The notes under the pieces are model-generated. The model did no database searches. It was not told where the DNA came from and worked only from the letters and a program-made list of their open reading frames with translations. A stretch of 43,903 bases of DNA from Streptomyces populi (GTDB taxonomy: Bacteria > Actinomycetota > Actinomycetes > Streptomycetales > Streptomycetaceae), in the NCBI RefSeq assembly GCF_002911015.1, contig NZ_KZ626911.1, positions 1 through 43,903 on the forward strand, in the 5' to 3' direction. A program made the translations under genes and the position numbers. This document shows positions 15,494-23,198 of the stretch, one piece after another (position 1 is the first letter of the stretch; each line of letters begins with the position of its first letter).

Positions 15494-16441
15494 TCACGGG
15501 CAGCGGACGACCTGTCCGGCGTAGGAGAGGTTGCCGCCGAAGCCGAACAGCAGGACGGGATCGCCGGCGGAGACCTCCCCGCGCTCGACGAGCTTGGAGA
15601 AGGCGAGCGGGATGCTGGCGGCGGAGGTGTTGCCGGAGTCGACGACATCGCGCGCGACGACGGCGTTCACCGCGCCGATCTTCAGGGCGAGCGGCTCGAT
15701 GATGCGCAGGTTGGCCTGGTGCAGGACGACTCCGGCGAGGTCCTCGGGCGCGAGGCCGGCACGCTCGCAGGCCTTCCGGGCGATCGGCGGGAGCTGTGTG
15801 GTGGCCCAGCGATAGACGCTCTGGCCCTCCTGCGCGAACCGCGAGGGGGTGCCCTCGATGCGCACCGCGTGCCCCATCTCCGGTACCGAGCCCCACAGCA
15901 CGGGCCCGATGCCCGGCTCCTCGTCCGCGGGGCAGGCCTCGACCACGGCGGCCCCCGCGCCGTCCCCGACGAGGACGCACGTGGTGCGGTCGGTCCAGTC
16001 CGTCACCTCGGTCATCTTGTCGGCGCCGATGACGAGCGCCCGGGTCGCCGCGCCGGCGCGCACGGCGTGGTCGGCGGTGGCGAGGGCGTGGGTGAACCCG
16101 GCGCAGACGACGTTGACGTCCATCGCGGCCGGCGAGGGGATGCCGAGGCGGGCGGCGACGCGGGCGGCCATGTTCGGGGAGCGGTCGACGGCCGTGGAGG
16201 TGGCGACGAGGACGAGGTCGATGTCGCCGGGTGTCAGACCGGCCGAGGCGAGCGCCTTGGCGGCGGCGTGCGCGGCCAGCTCGTCGACCGGTTCGTCGGG
16301 CCCGGCGACATGGCGGGTCCGGATGCCCACGCGGCTCCGGATCCATTCGTCACTGGTGTCGACCATGCCCGCCAGGTCCTCGTTGGTGAGTACCTTGGCG
16401 GGCTGGTAATGGCCGACGGCGGCGATCCGTGAGCCGTTCAT
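15494..16441 (-). CDS. Beta-ketoacyl-ACP synthase III family protein (FabH-like)
   Basis: The product (315 aa) is a KAS III thiolase-fold enzyme. The catalytic triad is visible: Cys113 in DVNVVCAGFTHAL, His in VLHQANLRIIEPLA, and Asn in DSGNTSAASIPLA. The N-terminal TSDEWIRSRVGIRTRH is also typical. KAS III condenses an acyl-CoA starter with malonyl-ACP to begin fatty-acid or polyketide chains. No ACP, malonyltransferase or other fatty-acid gene is adjacent, so this is a stand-alone paralogue. ATG 16441 is preceded by GAGGGGGA. It lies 136 bp downstream of the MFS small-subunit gene on the same strand, with a possible operator between them. The primer acyl-CoA is unknown. Confidence 0.9.
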   Translation of the reverse strand: MNGSRIAAVGHYQPAKVLTNEDLAGMVDTSDEWIRSRVGIRTRHVAGPDEPVDELAAHAAAKALASAGLTPGDIDLVLVATSTAVDRSPNMAARVAARLGIPSPAAMDVNVVCAGFTHALATADHAVRAGAATRALVIGADKMTEVTDWTDRTTCVLVGDGAGAAVVEACPADEEPGIGPVLWGSVPEMGHAVRIEGTPSRFAQEGQSVYRWATTQLPPIARKACERAGLAPEDLAGVVLHQANLRIIEPLALKIGAVNAVVARDVVDSGNTSAASIPLAFSKLVERGEVSAGDPVLLFGFGGNLSYAGQVVRCP

Positions 16442-16475
16442 GGGTGGTCCCCCTCGTGCCTCGGGTAGCGGGATC

Positions 16476-16502
16476 CACCAGTCTGATCAGTGACTCACCA
16501 GT
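16476..16502. promoter_or_regulatory. Direct repeat flanking a palindrome upstream of the FabH-like gene
   Basis: CACCAGT occurs at 16476-16482 and again at 16496-16502, exactly 20 bp apart, or about two helical turns. The perfect palindrome CTGATCAG (16483-16490) lies between them. The site is 35-61 bp upstream of the FabH-like start. It is a candidate operator for an unidentified regulator. Confidence 0.4.
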
Positions 16503-16577
16503 ACGACGGCAGGTGATGCCACAGGATTGCGGCGCCAGGCTTGTCGGCTTCTGTCAGACCTTGGGACGTCCGAACAC

Positions 16578-16712
16578 CTAGCCCGAAAACAGCTGAGCGG
16601 CCTTCTGCACGAGCTCGTAGAGGCCGTAGCACAGGGGCGCGCCCACCCACAGCCAGGCGAGGACGATCAGGACCCGCCGGTCAGGCGGACTCGGGCTGCT
16701 GTCGTGCGACAT
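16578..16712 (-). CDS. MFS transporter small subunit (44 aa, single helix)
   Basis: This short gene starts inside the 3' end of the carrier gene, overlapping it by 32 bp in another frame. It encodes a polar Ser/Pro head, one hydrophobic helix (RVLIVLAWLWVGAPLCYGLY) and a short amphipathic tail ending KAAQLFSG. Small proteins of this kind, paired with OxlT-type carriers, are annotated in databases as 'MFS transporter small subunit'; their role is not established. Overlap, same polarity and a helix suited to packing against the carrier support a two-component transporter. A separate promoter is unlikely. The alternative that the ORF is chance is weak, given the well-formed membrane helix. Confidence 0.8.
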   Translation of the reverse strand: MSHDSSPSPPDRRVLIVLAWLWVGAPLCYGLYELVQKAAQLFSG

Positions 16713-18012
16713 CGGCGGCCTCCCTCGGCGCGGGGACGTGGTGGCGGGCGTGCACGGGGCGTACGAACTCGTTGGCGACGAAGCCGACGGCGAGCAGCCC
16801 GATCATGATCAGGAACGACAGTCCGTACAGGGACGAGCCGTGTCTGCCCGCTGCCTCCTGGTGGTCGGCGATCCGGTTCACGATCAGCGGTCCGAGGACG
16901 CCGGCGGTGGACCAGGCGGTGAGCAGCCGGCCGTGGATGGCACCGACCTGGTAGGTGCCGAACAGGTCCTTCAGGTAGGCCGGGACCGTGGCGAAGCCTC
17001 CGCCGTAGAAGGAGAGGATCACCAGCGCGCTCAGGACGAACAGCGGTTTCGAGGAGTCCCCGAGCCAGGCGATGAGCGCGTACATCAGGGCGCCGACCCC
17101 GAGGTAGACCCGGTAGATGTTCTTGCGCCCGATCAGGTCGGAGGTCGAGGACCAGCCGATGCGGCCCGCCATGTTGGCGGCGGAGAGCAGGGCGACGAAT
17201 CCGGCGGCCGCGGAGGCGGTGACCGGGGTGGAGCCGTCCGCGAAGAAGTCCGTGATCATCGGCGCGGCCTTCTCCAGGATGCCGATGCCCGCGGTGACGT
17301 TCATGCACAGGACGATCCAGAGGCACCAGAACTGCGGGGTGCGGACGGCGCTGCGGGCGGAGACCTGGACGCCGTCGAGCGCGCTCGGGCCGGACGCGGC
17401 CGGCCTCTCGCCGCGCGGCACGCGCACCAGCAGCACGCCGAGCGTCATGAACACGGCGTACGACAGCCCGTGCACGAGGAAGGCGAGCGCGATGCCGGAG
17501 GAGTCGGAGCCGAACGACTTCAGCATCTGGGCGGACCAGGGCGAGGCGATCAGGGCGCCGCCGCCGAAGCCCATGATCGCGATGCCGGTGGCCATTCCGG
17601 GCCGGTCCGGGAACCACTTGATCAGCGTGGAGACGGGTGAGATGTAGCCGATGCCGAGGCCCGTGCCGCCGACGAAGCCGTAGCCGAGGACGATCAGCCA
17701 GTACTGCTCGGTGGCCGCGCCGAGCGCGGAGACGAGGAAGCCGGAGGAGAAGCAGACGAGGGCGACGGTCATGGCCCAGCGCGGACCGTTGCGCTCGACG
17801 AGGGTGCCGCCGAACGCGGCCGACAGGCCGAGCATCACGATGGCGAGCTGGAAGGGCAGCGCGCTCTGGGTTCCGCTGAGGCCGAGCGCGGATTCGAGCG
17901 GAGGCTTGAAGACGCTCCAGGCGTAGGCCTGGCCGATGGAGAGGTGGACCGACAGGGCGGCGGGCGGGACGAGCCAGCGGCTCCAACCGGGCGGTGCGAC
18001 GGGAGGGCTCAT
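16681..18012 (-). CDS. OxlT-family MFS transporter (second paralogue)
   Basis: The product (443 aa) is another 12-helix member of the oxalate:formate antiporter family. It shows SIGQAYAWSVFKPPLE in helix 1, FVGGTGLGIGYISPVSTLIKWFPDRPGMATG through helix 4 and its loop, and AANMAGRIGWSSTSDLIGRKN in the central signature. It is clearly diverged from the other carrier in the window. The ATG is followed directly by MSPPVAPPGWSR. A GntR-motif copy lies 54 bp upstream. It is divergent from the PanE-like gene. The last 32 bp overlap the small-subunit gene. Oxalate, formate or a related dicarboxylate is the likely substrate by family and context. Confidence 0.88.
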   Translation of the reverse strand: MSPPVAPPGWSRWLVPPAALSVHLSIGQAYAWSVFKPPLESALGLSGTQSALPFQLAIVMLGLSAAFGGTLVERNGPRWAMTVALVCFSSGFLVSALGAATEQYWLIVLGYGFVGGTGLGIGYISPVSTLIKWFPDRPGMATGIAIMGFGGGALIASPWSAQMLKSFGSDSSGIALAFLVHGLSYAVFMTLGVLLVRVPRGERPAASGPSALDGVQVSARSAVRTPQFWCLWIVLCMNVTAGIGILEKAAPMITDFFADGSTPVTASAAAGFVALLSAANMAGRIGWSSTSDLIGRKNIYRVYLGVGALMYALIAWLGDSSKPLFVLSALVILSFYGGGFATVPAYLKDLFGTYQVGAIHGRLLTAWSTAGVLGPLIVNRIADHQEAAGRHGSSLYGLSFLIMIGLLAVGFVANEFVRPVHARHHVPAPREAADVARQQPESA

Positions 18013-18065
18013 GATCCGGGACGATAGGAAGCGGCCGTCCGGCTGTGAAGCGCCGTGACACGACT

Positions 18066-18079
18066 TGTCGACCGTATGC
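18066..18079 (+). promoter_or_regulatory. Putative GntR operator upstream of the second OxlT-family carrier (motif site B)
   Basis: TGTCGACCGTATGC matches 12 of 14 positions of the sucC/frc site. It sits in the divergent region between the carrier and the PanE-like gene, 54 bp from the carrier start. Confidence 0.5.
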
Positions 18080-18135
18080 GGTGAACGGTGTCCCTGGCGC
18101 GACGAACGGTCGCCCGACCGGTCCCGCCCACCCCC

Positions 18136-18178
18136 TTGTCGACCCCTATTCCATCCTGTAGACAATATTTCGTCGACA
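18136..18178. promoter_or_regulatory. Cluster of GTMGAC half-sites upstream of the PanE-like gene
   Basis: Three copies of the core occur in 43 bp: TTGTCGAC (18136-18143), TGTAGACA (18157-18164) and CGTCGACA (18171-18178). The last two form an imperfect 22-bp palindrome (11-bp arms with three mismatches) in an A/T-rich patch. The cluster lies 48-90 bp before the PanE-like start. It probably binds the same GntR-type regulator as the 14-mer sites. Confidence 0.45.
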
Positions 18179-18225
18179 GAGTTCGGCAGTTCCTCGGTAC
18201 CCTCGACCGAACGGAGCGCCACACA

Positions 18226-19197
18226 GTGAGAGTCGCAGTTCTCGGCGCCGGTGCGATCGGCGCCTACGTCGGCGCCGCCCTGCACCGCGCGGGCGCCGAC
18301 GTGCACCTCGTCGCCCGTGGACCGCACCTGGCGGCCATGAGGCGGCACGGCGTCCGCGTCATCAGCCCGCGCGGGGACTTCACCGCGCGGGCCCACGCCA
18401 CCGACGACCCGGCCGACATCGGTCCGGTCGACTACGTCTTCCTCGGCCTGAAGGCCAACTCGTACGCGGCGTGCGGGCCGCTGATCGAGCCCCTGCTGGG
18501 CGCCACCACGGCGGTGGTCGCCGCCCAGAACGGCATCCCCTGGTGGTACTTCCACCGGCACGGCGGACCCTACGACGGCCACCGGGTGGAGAGCGTGGAC
18601 CCGGGCGGCGCGGTCAGCGCGGTGCTGGCGCCGGAGCGGGCGATCGGCTGCGTCGTGTACGCCGCGACCGAACTGGAGGGACCGGGCGTCGTCCGTCACC
18701 TCGAGGGCACCCGGTTCTCCGTCGGGGAGCCGGACCGGTCCGTCTCGGCGCGCTGCCGGGTGTTCAGCGACGCCGTGCGGGAAGGCGGGCTGAAATGCCC
18801 CGTCGAACCGGAGCTGCGCAATGACATCTGGCTCAAGCTGCTCGGCAACATCTCCTTCAACCCGATCAGCGCGCTGGCCCGCGCCACGATGCGGCAGATG
18901 TGCCTGCACGGCGGAACGCGCGAGGTCATCGAGATCATGATGACCGAGACGCTGGCCGTCGCCCGGGCCCTCGGCTGCGAGGTGGGGGTGTCCATCGAAC
19001 GGCGCCTCGCGGGTGCCGAGCGGGTCGGCGACCACCGCACCTCCACGCTCCAGGACCTGGAGCGCGGCAAACCGCTGGAGCTCGACGTGCTGCTCGCGGC
19101 CGTCGTGGAACTGGCGGAGATCACCGGAGTTCCGGTGCCGACGCTGCGCACCGTGTACGCCATCTCGGACCTGCTCGCGCTGCGGACGGCGGCATGA
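18226..19197 (+). CDS. 2-dehydropantoate 2-reductase (PanE/ApbA) family oxidoreductase
   Basis: The product (323 aa) has the N-terminal Rossmann motif VAVLGAGAIGAYVGAALHRAG. The catalytic Lys region is KLLGNISFNPISALARATM, and the C-terminal helical ApbA domain contains SSTLQDLERGKPLELD-like sequence. Family members reduce 2-keto acids with NADPH. A PanE homologue in Methylobacterium (PanE2) was reported to reduce oxalyl-CoA to glyoxylate. Linkage here to Frc- and OxlT-type genes makes that activity more likely than pantothenate synthesis. The GTG start at 18226 is where the Rossmann fold begins and has GGAG upstream. A longer in-frame start would place the operator cluster inside the coding region. 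Substrate assignment is inference. Confidence 0.85.
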   Translation: MRVAVLGAGAIGAYVGAALHRAGADVHLVARGPHLAAMRRHGVRVISPRGDFTARAHATDDPADIGPVDYVFLGLKANSYAACGPLIEPLLGATTAVVAAQNGIPWWYFHRHGGPYDGHRVESVDPGGAVSAVLAPERAIGCVVYAATELEGPGVVRHLEGTRFSVGEPDRSVSARCRVFSDAVREGGLKCPVEPELRNDIWLKLLGNISFNPISALARATMRQMCLHGGTREVIEIMMTETLAVARALGCEVGVSIERRLAGAERVGDHRTSTLQDLERGKPLELDVLLAAVVELAEITGVPVPTLRTVYAISDLLALRTAA

Positions 19198-19370
19198 CCG
19201 CGGGGCGGGCCCGCCGTCCGCCGGGGCGTCACGCGGCCCGCTCCGCGGGTGCAGGACAATGAGGACGTGAAGGTCATCCCCGCGCCACACTCCGGGTGAC
19301 CCGAACGGCAACCGCCGGTTGAAGGGCCGATCCGGCCGGCCGCACGTACGGAAGCGGGACTGATCAGGAC

Positions 19371-20234
19371 ATGGGACGAGTCACGGAACGACGCAAGGTG
19401 ATCCGCATCCGGGACGGGGCCGTGAGCACCCGCCCGGACACGCTCGTCGCCGAGGAGCCGCTGGAGATCCGGCTCGACGGCAAGCCGCTGGCGATCACCA
19501 TGCGCACCCCGGGGGACGACTTCGCGCTGGCCGCGGGCTTCCTGGTGAGCGAAGGGGTGCTGGGCCGGGCCGACGAGCTGCAGAACATCGTGTACTGCGC
19601 GGGCGCCACGGTGGACGGCTCCAACTCGTACAACGTCGTCGATGTGCGGACGGCGCCCGGGGTCGTCGTCCCCGACATCACGCTCGAACGCAACGTGTAC
19701 ACGACGTCGTCGTGCGGCCTGTGCGGCAAGGCCAGTCTGGACGCGGTCCGCACGACGGCCCGCTGGAGCATCGACGACACGCAGGGCGGCACCGCTCCCC
19801 CGGTGCGGCTGGAACCCGGTCTGCTCGCGAGCCTCCCCGACCGGCTGCGCGCGGCCCAGCGGGTCTTCGACCGGACCGGGGGCCTGCACGCGGCGGCGCT
19901 GTTCACCGAGGAGGGTGAACTGCTCGACATACGCGAGGACGTGGGCCGGCACAACGCGGTCGACAAGCTGGTCGGCCGGGCCCTGCAGGAGGGGACGCTC
20001 CCGCTCTCCCGGACGGTTCTGCTGGTCTCCGGCCGGGCGTCCTTCGAGCTGGCCCAGAAGGCGGTGATGGCGGGCATCCCGGTGCTGGCGGCGGTCTCCG
20101 CCCCGTCGTCCCTGGCCGTCGATCTGGCGGCGGAGACCGGCCTGACCCTGGTCGGCTTCCTGCGCGGCTCCAACATGAACGTGTACGCGGGCGAGCACCG
20201 CGTCACCCTGCGGGCCACGGCCGCCCAGGGCTGA
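19371..20234 (+). CDS. fdhD: Formate dehydrogenase accessory sulfurtransferase FdhD
   Basis: The product (287 aa) matches FdhD, which transfers sulfur from a cysteine desulfurase to the bis-MGD molybdenum cofactor of formate dehydrogenase. The sulfur-relay cysteines are in TTSSCGLCGK (Cys115 and Cys118). Other conserved stretches are DDFALAAGFLVSEG, DVGRHNAVDKLVG, SGRASFELAQKA and TLVGFLRGSNMNVY. The ATG is preceded by a modest AGGAC. No formate dehydrogenase structural gene is in the window. It follows the PanE-like gene on the same strand after 173 bp. In an oxalate/formate setting it would serve oxidation of formate from formyl-CoA. Confidence 0.95.
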   Translation: MGRVTERRKVIRIRDGAVSTRPDTLVAEEPLEIRLDGKPLAITMRTPGDDFALAAGFLVSEGVLGRADELQNIVYCAGATVDGSNSYNVVDVRTAPGVVVPDITLERNVYTTSSCGLCGKASLDAVRTTARWSIDDTQGGTAPPVRLEPGLLASLPDRLRAAQRVFDRTGGLHAAALFTEEGELLDIREDVGRHNAVDKLVGRALQEGTLPLSRTVLLVSGRASFELAQKAVMAGIPVLAAVSAPSSLAVDLAAETGLTLVGFLRGSNMNVYAGEHRVTLRATAAQG

Positions 20235-20272
20235 CACCGGCTCCCCGCGGCACGGCGGCGGGGGCCCCGGAC

Positions 20273-20308
20273 GGCGGGGAGCGCCCCCTGCGCCGGAGGG
20301 GCCCCGCC
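20273..20308. terminator. Nested G/C hairpin between the convergent fdhD and isochorismatase-fold genes
   Basis: GGCGGGG (20273-20279) pairs with CCCCGCC (20302-20308), and an inner GCCCCCT/AGGGGC stem lies within. In a convergent gap it could terminate transcripts from both sides. Confidence 0.5.
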
Positions 20309-20360
20309 TCGGCCCCGGGCCGCCGCTCCGTGCGCGACGGACTCCGCCCGCGCCGGGGGT

Positions 20361-20903
20361 TCACCGCTCCGGGAAGCGCACCTCGCCGGCGGTCACGACC
20401 GTGCCGAGGCGCGGGAAGTCCAGGCGGACCGAGGCGTCGTGCTCGGCGGAGGTGAACGCGGCCATCGCGTCCTCCACGAAGACGAGTCGGTAGCCGAGGT
20501 CGTCGGCGGCGCGCGCGGTCGACTCGACCCCGAGGTTGGTGGCGATCCCCCCGAACACCAGGGTGGAGACCCCGTGTTCGCGCAGCCGCTCGTCGAGGCC
20601 GGTGCCCTGGAAGCCTCCGGTCGTCCGCTTCACGACCTCCAGGTCCCCCTCCGCGAGGAGTCCGGCCGCCAGTCCGCTGCCGGGCGGCTGCTCCGCGACT
20701 CCCGGCCGCTCGACCCGGACGAGCACGACGAGCGCGCCCGCCTTCCGGAAGGACGCCGCCAACTCCTCCGCCACGGCGAGGACTTCGGTCCCCTTGTACG
20801 GCTCCAGCGGCAACGCCACGATGCGCTCCATCAGGTCGACGAGCACGAGGGCGGTGCGCGCCGGGTCGAGGACGGGACGGGGTTCGGCTTCGGGTGCGGT
20901 CAT
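20361..20903 (-). CDS. Isochorismatase-fold protein, YecD-like, without the nucleophile Cys
   Basis: The product (180 aa) has the isochorismatase/cysteine-hydrolase fold: Asp23 in ALVLVDLMERI, Lys92 in EVVKRTTGGFQGTGLDERL, and the cis-peptide region GGIATNLGVESTARAADDLGY. Where active hydrolases have Cys after ATN-x (ATNxCVE), this protein has Gly125. The same replacement is present in E. coli YecD as recalled. Either it is not a thiol hydrolase or it uses another mechanism. The start is the ATG at 20903, with no competing in-frame start. It converges with fdhD. No substrate is suggested by its neighbours. Confidence 0.82.
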   Translation of the reverse strand: MTAPEAEPRPVLDPARTALVLVDLMERIVALPLEPYKGTEVLAVAEELAASFRKAGALVVLVRVERPGVAEQPPGSGLAAGLLAEGDLEVVKRTTGGFQGTGLDERLREHGVSTLVFGGIATNLGVESTARAADDLGYRLVFVEDAMAAFTSAEHDASVRLDFPRLGTVVTAGEVRFPER

Positions 20904-21136
20904 GACGGAACGTTATCCCGCGTCAACCGTCCGTACCGGAGATCCGGACCGGCGAGCCCCGGGACACTCTTCGCCGAGCGGGCGCACTGACGTGCAAATT
21001 CTGGCGTGAACACGACCACCGCATGCTCCTTGTGGGGTGCGCGAAGGCCCAAGTAACCTCTGCGGCGCGAACGTTGGACGTGGGATGTCCAGAGAATCCG
21101 GATTGCCCAGCCGCCGTACGAAGGGCAGGTCGCACC

Positions 21137-23146
21137 ATGCCGTCACGCCTTTGCGCCCGTCTGAGATCCCTCTTCGCCGCCCTCCCCGGACACGGCTCGC
21201 GCGCGCGTCCGCGAGCCGTCCCTCCCGCCCGGCCGGGACCCGGTTCCCGCACCCGGCCGGGACCCGCCCCGGGCACACGGCCCGGACCCCGCACCCGCCT
21301 CGAAGCCGCCCTGACGGCGGCCCTGAGCATCGCCGCGCTGGTCGCGCTCCCGGGCACGGCGCGGGCCGAACCGGCCGTCGCGGGCGGTGAGTTCGAGCAG
21401 CAGGTGCTGTTCAAGGCTTCCCAGGATCCGGGCTACGCCTGCTTCCGCATCCCCTCCGTCGTCCGGACGACGGAGGGGACACTGCTGGCCTTCGCCGAGG
21501 GACGCGTCCTCAACTGCGGTGACGCGGCCGACATCGACATCGTGGTGAAGCGCTCCACCGACGGCGGGCGCACCTGGAGCCCGCTCCAGGTCGTCAACGA
21601 GGGGAACGGGGACACCCACGGCAACCCCACCCCGGTCGTGGACCGCGAGACCGGCCGGATCGTACTGGCGGAGACCTACAACACGGGCCGCACCGACAGC
21701 GCGGGCTGCTCGGTGCCCTGCGACCGCACCCCGCACCTCCAGTACAGCGACGACGACGGCCTCTCCTGGTCGCGGCCGCGTGACCTGAGCGACGAGATCC
21801 TGCCCGCGAACTGGAACTCCTGGTACGCCACCGGTCCGGTGCACGGCATCCAGCTCACCCGCGGCCGGCACGCGGGACGGCTCGTCTTCGCCGTCAACAC
21901 CGAGACCTGGGACGGCAGCCGGGTCACCGCCAACAACGCCGCCCTCATCACCAGCGACGACGGCGGCGACCACTGGGACATCGGGGCCACGGACTCCTGG
22001 CCGATCGCGGCCGACGGCACCTTCCGGCAGAAGCCGTCCGAGATGACGCTCACCGAGCGCACCGACGGGTCGATCCTGGTCAGCGGACGCGAGCAGGACG
22101 GCACCGACCTCGGTCACCGCACCCAGGCGGTCAGCGGGGACGGCGGCGACAGCTTCCTCTCCCCCTTCCGTGACGTCCCGGACCTCTACGCGCCCCAGGT
22201 CCAGGGCTCGACCCTGCGCGTCGGCGACCGGATCCTGCTCTCCTGCCCCGCCGACCCCGACCGCCGCCGGACCATGGCGATCCGCTCCTCCTACGACGGC
22301 GGACGCACCTGGGACAGCGTGGACCGGGGCACGGTCGTCACCACCGACTGGTCCGGCTACTCCGACCTGGTGCGCGTCGACGGCGACACCGTGGGCCTGA
22401 TGTACGAGGGCGGCGCGGTCGACGCGCGCGACGAGATCCGCTTCGCCCGCTTCACCGAGGACTGGCTCCGGGCGCGGCGGGGCCCCGACCCGACGACGGC
22501 CGACCTCGCCCCGCTCACCCGGCGGGCGGCGGTCCTCGGCGGCCCGGGCGAGACCCCCGGGGTCCTCGGCGGCGCGCTGGAGTTCGACGGCACCGACGAC
22601 GCCGTACGGCTGCCGTACCAGAACCGGCTGCCGCTGGGGACGAAGGACTTCACGGCGTCCCTGTGGTTCCGCTACACGGCCACCAGCGGTGAGCAGCCGC
22701 TGCTGTGGATGGGCGGGATCGGCACGAGCCAGCCGCAGGTGTGGCTGCGCGGGGAGCCGGCGTCCGACCGGATCACCGGTCTCATCACCACCAGGAACGG
22801 CGCGTCGCCCCCGGCCACGGCGTTCGTGCGCACCACGGGCGCCTTCAACGACGGCCGGTGGCACCATCTGGCGCTGCGCCGGGGCGGCGGACAGCTCACG
22901 CTGTTCCTCGACGGGGCGACCGTCAGCACGGCGGACGTGCCCGGATCGGTGAGCCGGAACTCGCCGTTCGGCGTGCACATCGGCCAGCGGATGGACAGCC
23001 GGGCGTACTTCACCGGAGCGATCGACGAGGTGCGGGTCCACGACCGCGCGTTGAGCGACGAGGAGCTGGCGGCGCCGCCTTCGCGCAAGGTGACCCGGGA
23101 CACCGTCCTGTGGCTCCCGCTGGACCGGGTGAGCGGGGGCCACTAG
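21137..23146 (+). CDS. Secreted exo-alpha-sialidase with C-terminal LamG-like domain
   Basis: The product (669 aa) is a GH33-type sialidase. FRIP is at residues 103-106 (YACFRIPSVV), and four Asp-boxes follow in the beta-propeller: STDGGRTW, SDDDGLSW, SDDGGDHW and SYDGGRTW. The candidate nucleophile Tyr region is SGYSDLVRV. A concanavalin/LamG-like domain occupies about residues 480-660 (LEFDGTDDAVRLP … FTGAIDEVRVHDRALSDEEL). It would remove terminal sialic acids outside the cell. The signal-peptide core is around residues 56-77 and ends TARAEPA. It is preceded by an unusually long Arg/Pro/Gly-rich stretch. ATG 21137 has only a weak ribosome binding site, and no better internal start was found. 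Confidence 0.92.
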   Translation: MPSRLCARLRSLFAALPGHGSRARPRAVPPARPGPGSRTRPGPAPGTRPGPRTRLEAALTAALSIAALVALPGTARAEPAVAGGEFEQQVLFKASQDPGYACFRIPSVVRTTEGTLLAFAEGRVLNCGDAADIDIVVKRSTDGGRTWSPLQVVNEGNGDTHGNPTPVVDRETGRIVLAETYNTGRTDSAGCSVPCDRTPHLQYSDDDGLSWSRPRDLSDEILPANWNSWYATGPVHGIQLTRGRHAGRLVFAVNTETWDGSRVTANNAALITSDDGGDHWDIGATDSWPIAADGTFRQKPSEMTLTERTDGSILVSGREQDGTDLGHRTQAVSGDGGDSFLSPFRDVPDLYAPQVQGSTLRVGDRILLSCPADPDRRRTMAIRSSYDGGRTWDSVDRGTVVTTDWSGYSDLVRVDGDTVGLMYEGGAVDARDEIRFARFTEDWLRARRGPDPTTADLAPLTRRAAVLGGPGETPGVLGGALEFDGTDDAVRLPYQNRLPLGTKDFTASLWFRYTATSGEQPLLWMGGIGTSQPQVWLRGEPASDRITGLITTRNGASPPATAFVRTTGAFNDGRWHHLALRRGGGQLTLFLDGATVSTADVPGSVSRNSPFGVHIGQRMDSRAYFTGAIDEVRVHDRALSDEELAAPPSRKVTRDTVLWLPLDRVSGGH

Positions 23147-23162
23147 GGCGTGTTCCGAAAGC

Positions 23163-23196
23163 CCCGTCCGCCCGGCGACGCGAACGGCCGGACGGG
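23163..23196. terminator. Hairpin between the convergent sialidase and BASS transporter genes
   Basis: CCCGTCCG (23163-23170) pairs with CGGACGGG (23189-23196) in the 52-bp convergent gap. It may serve both genes. Confidence 0.45.
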
Positions 23197-23198
23197 TC

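Noticed and set aside
7835..20234. A complete canonical oxalate degradation operon (frc-oxc)
   Set aside because: No thiamine-diphosphate-dependent oxalyl-CoA decarboxylase was found in any frame, so the classical pathway cannot be claimed from this window alone.
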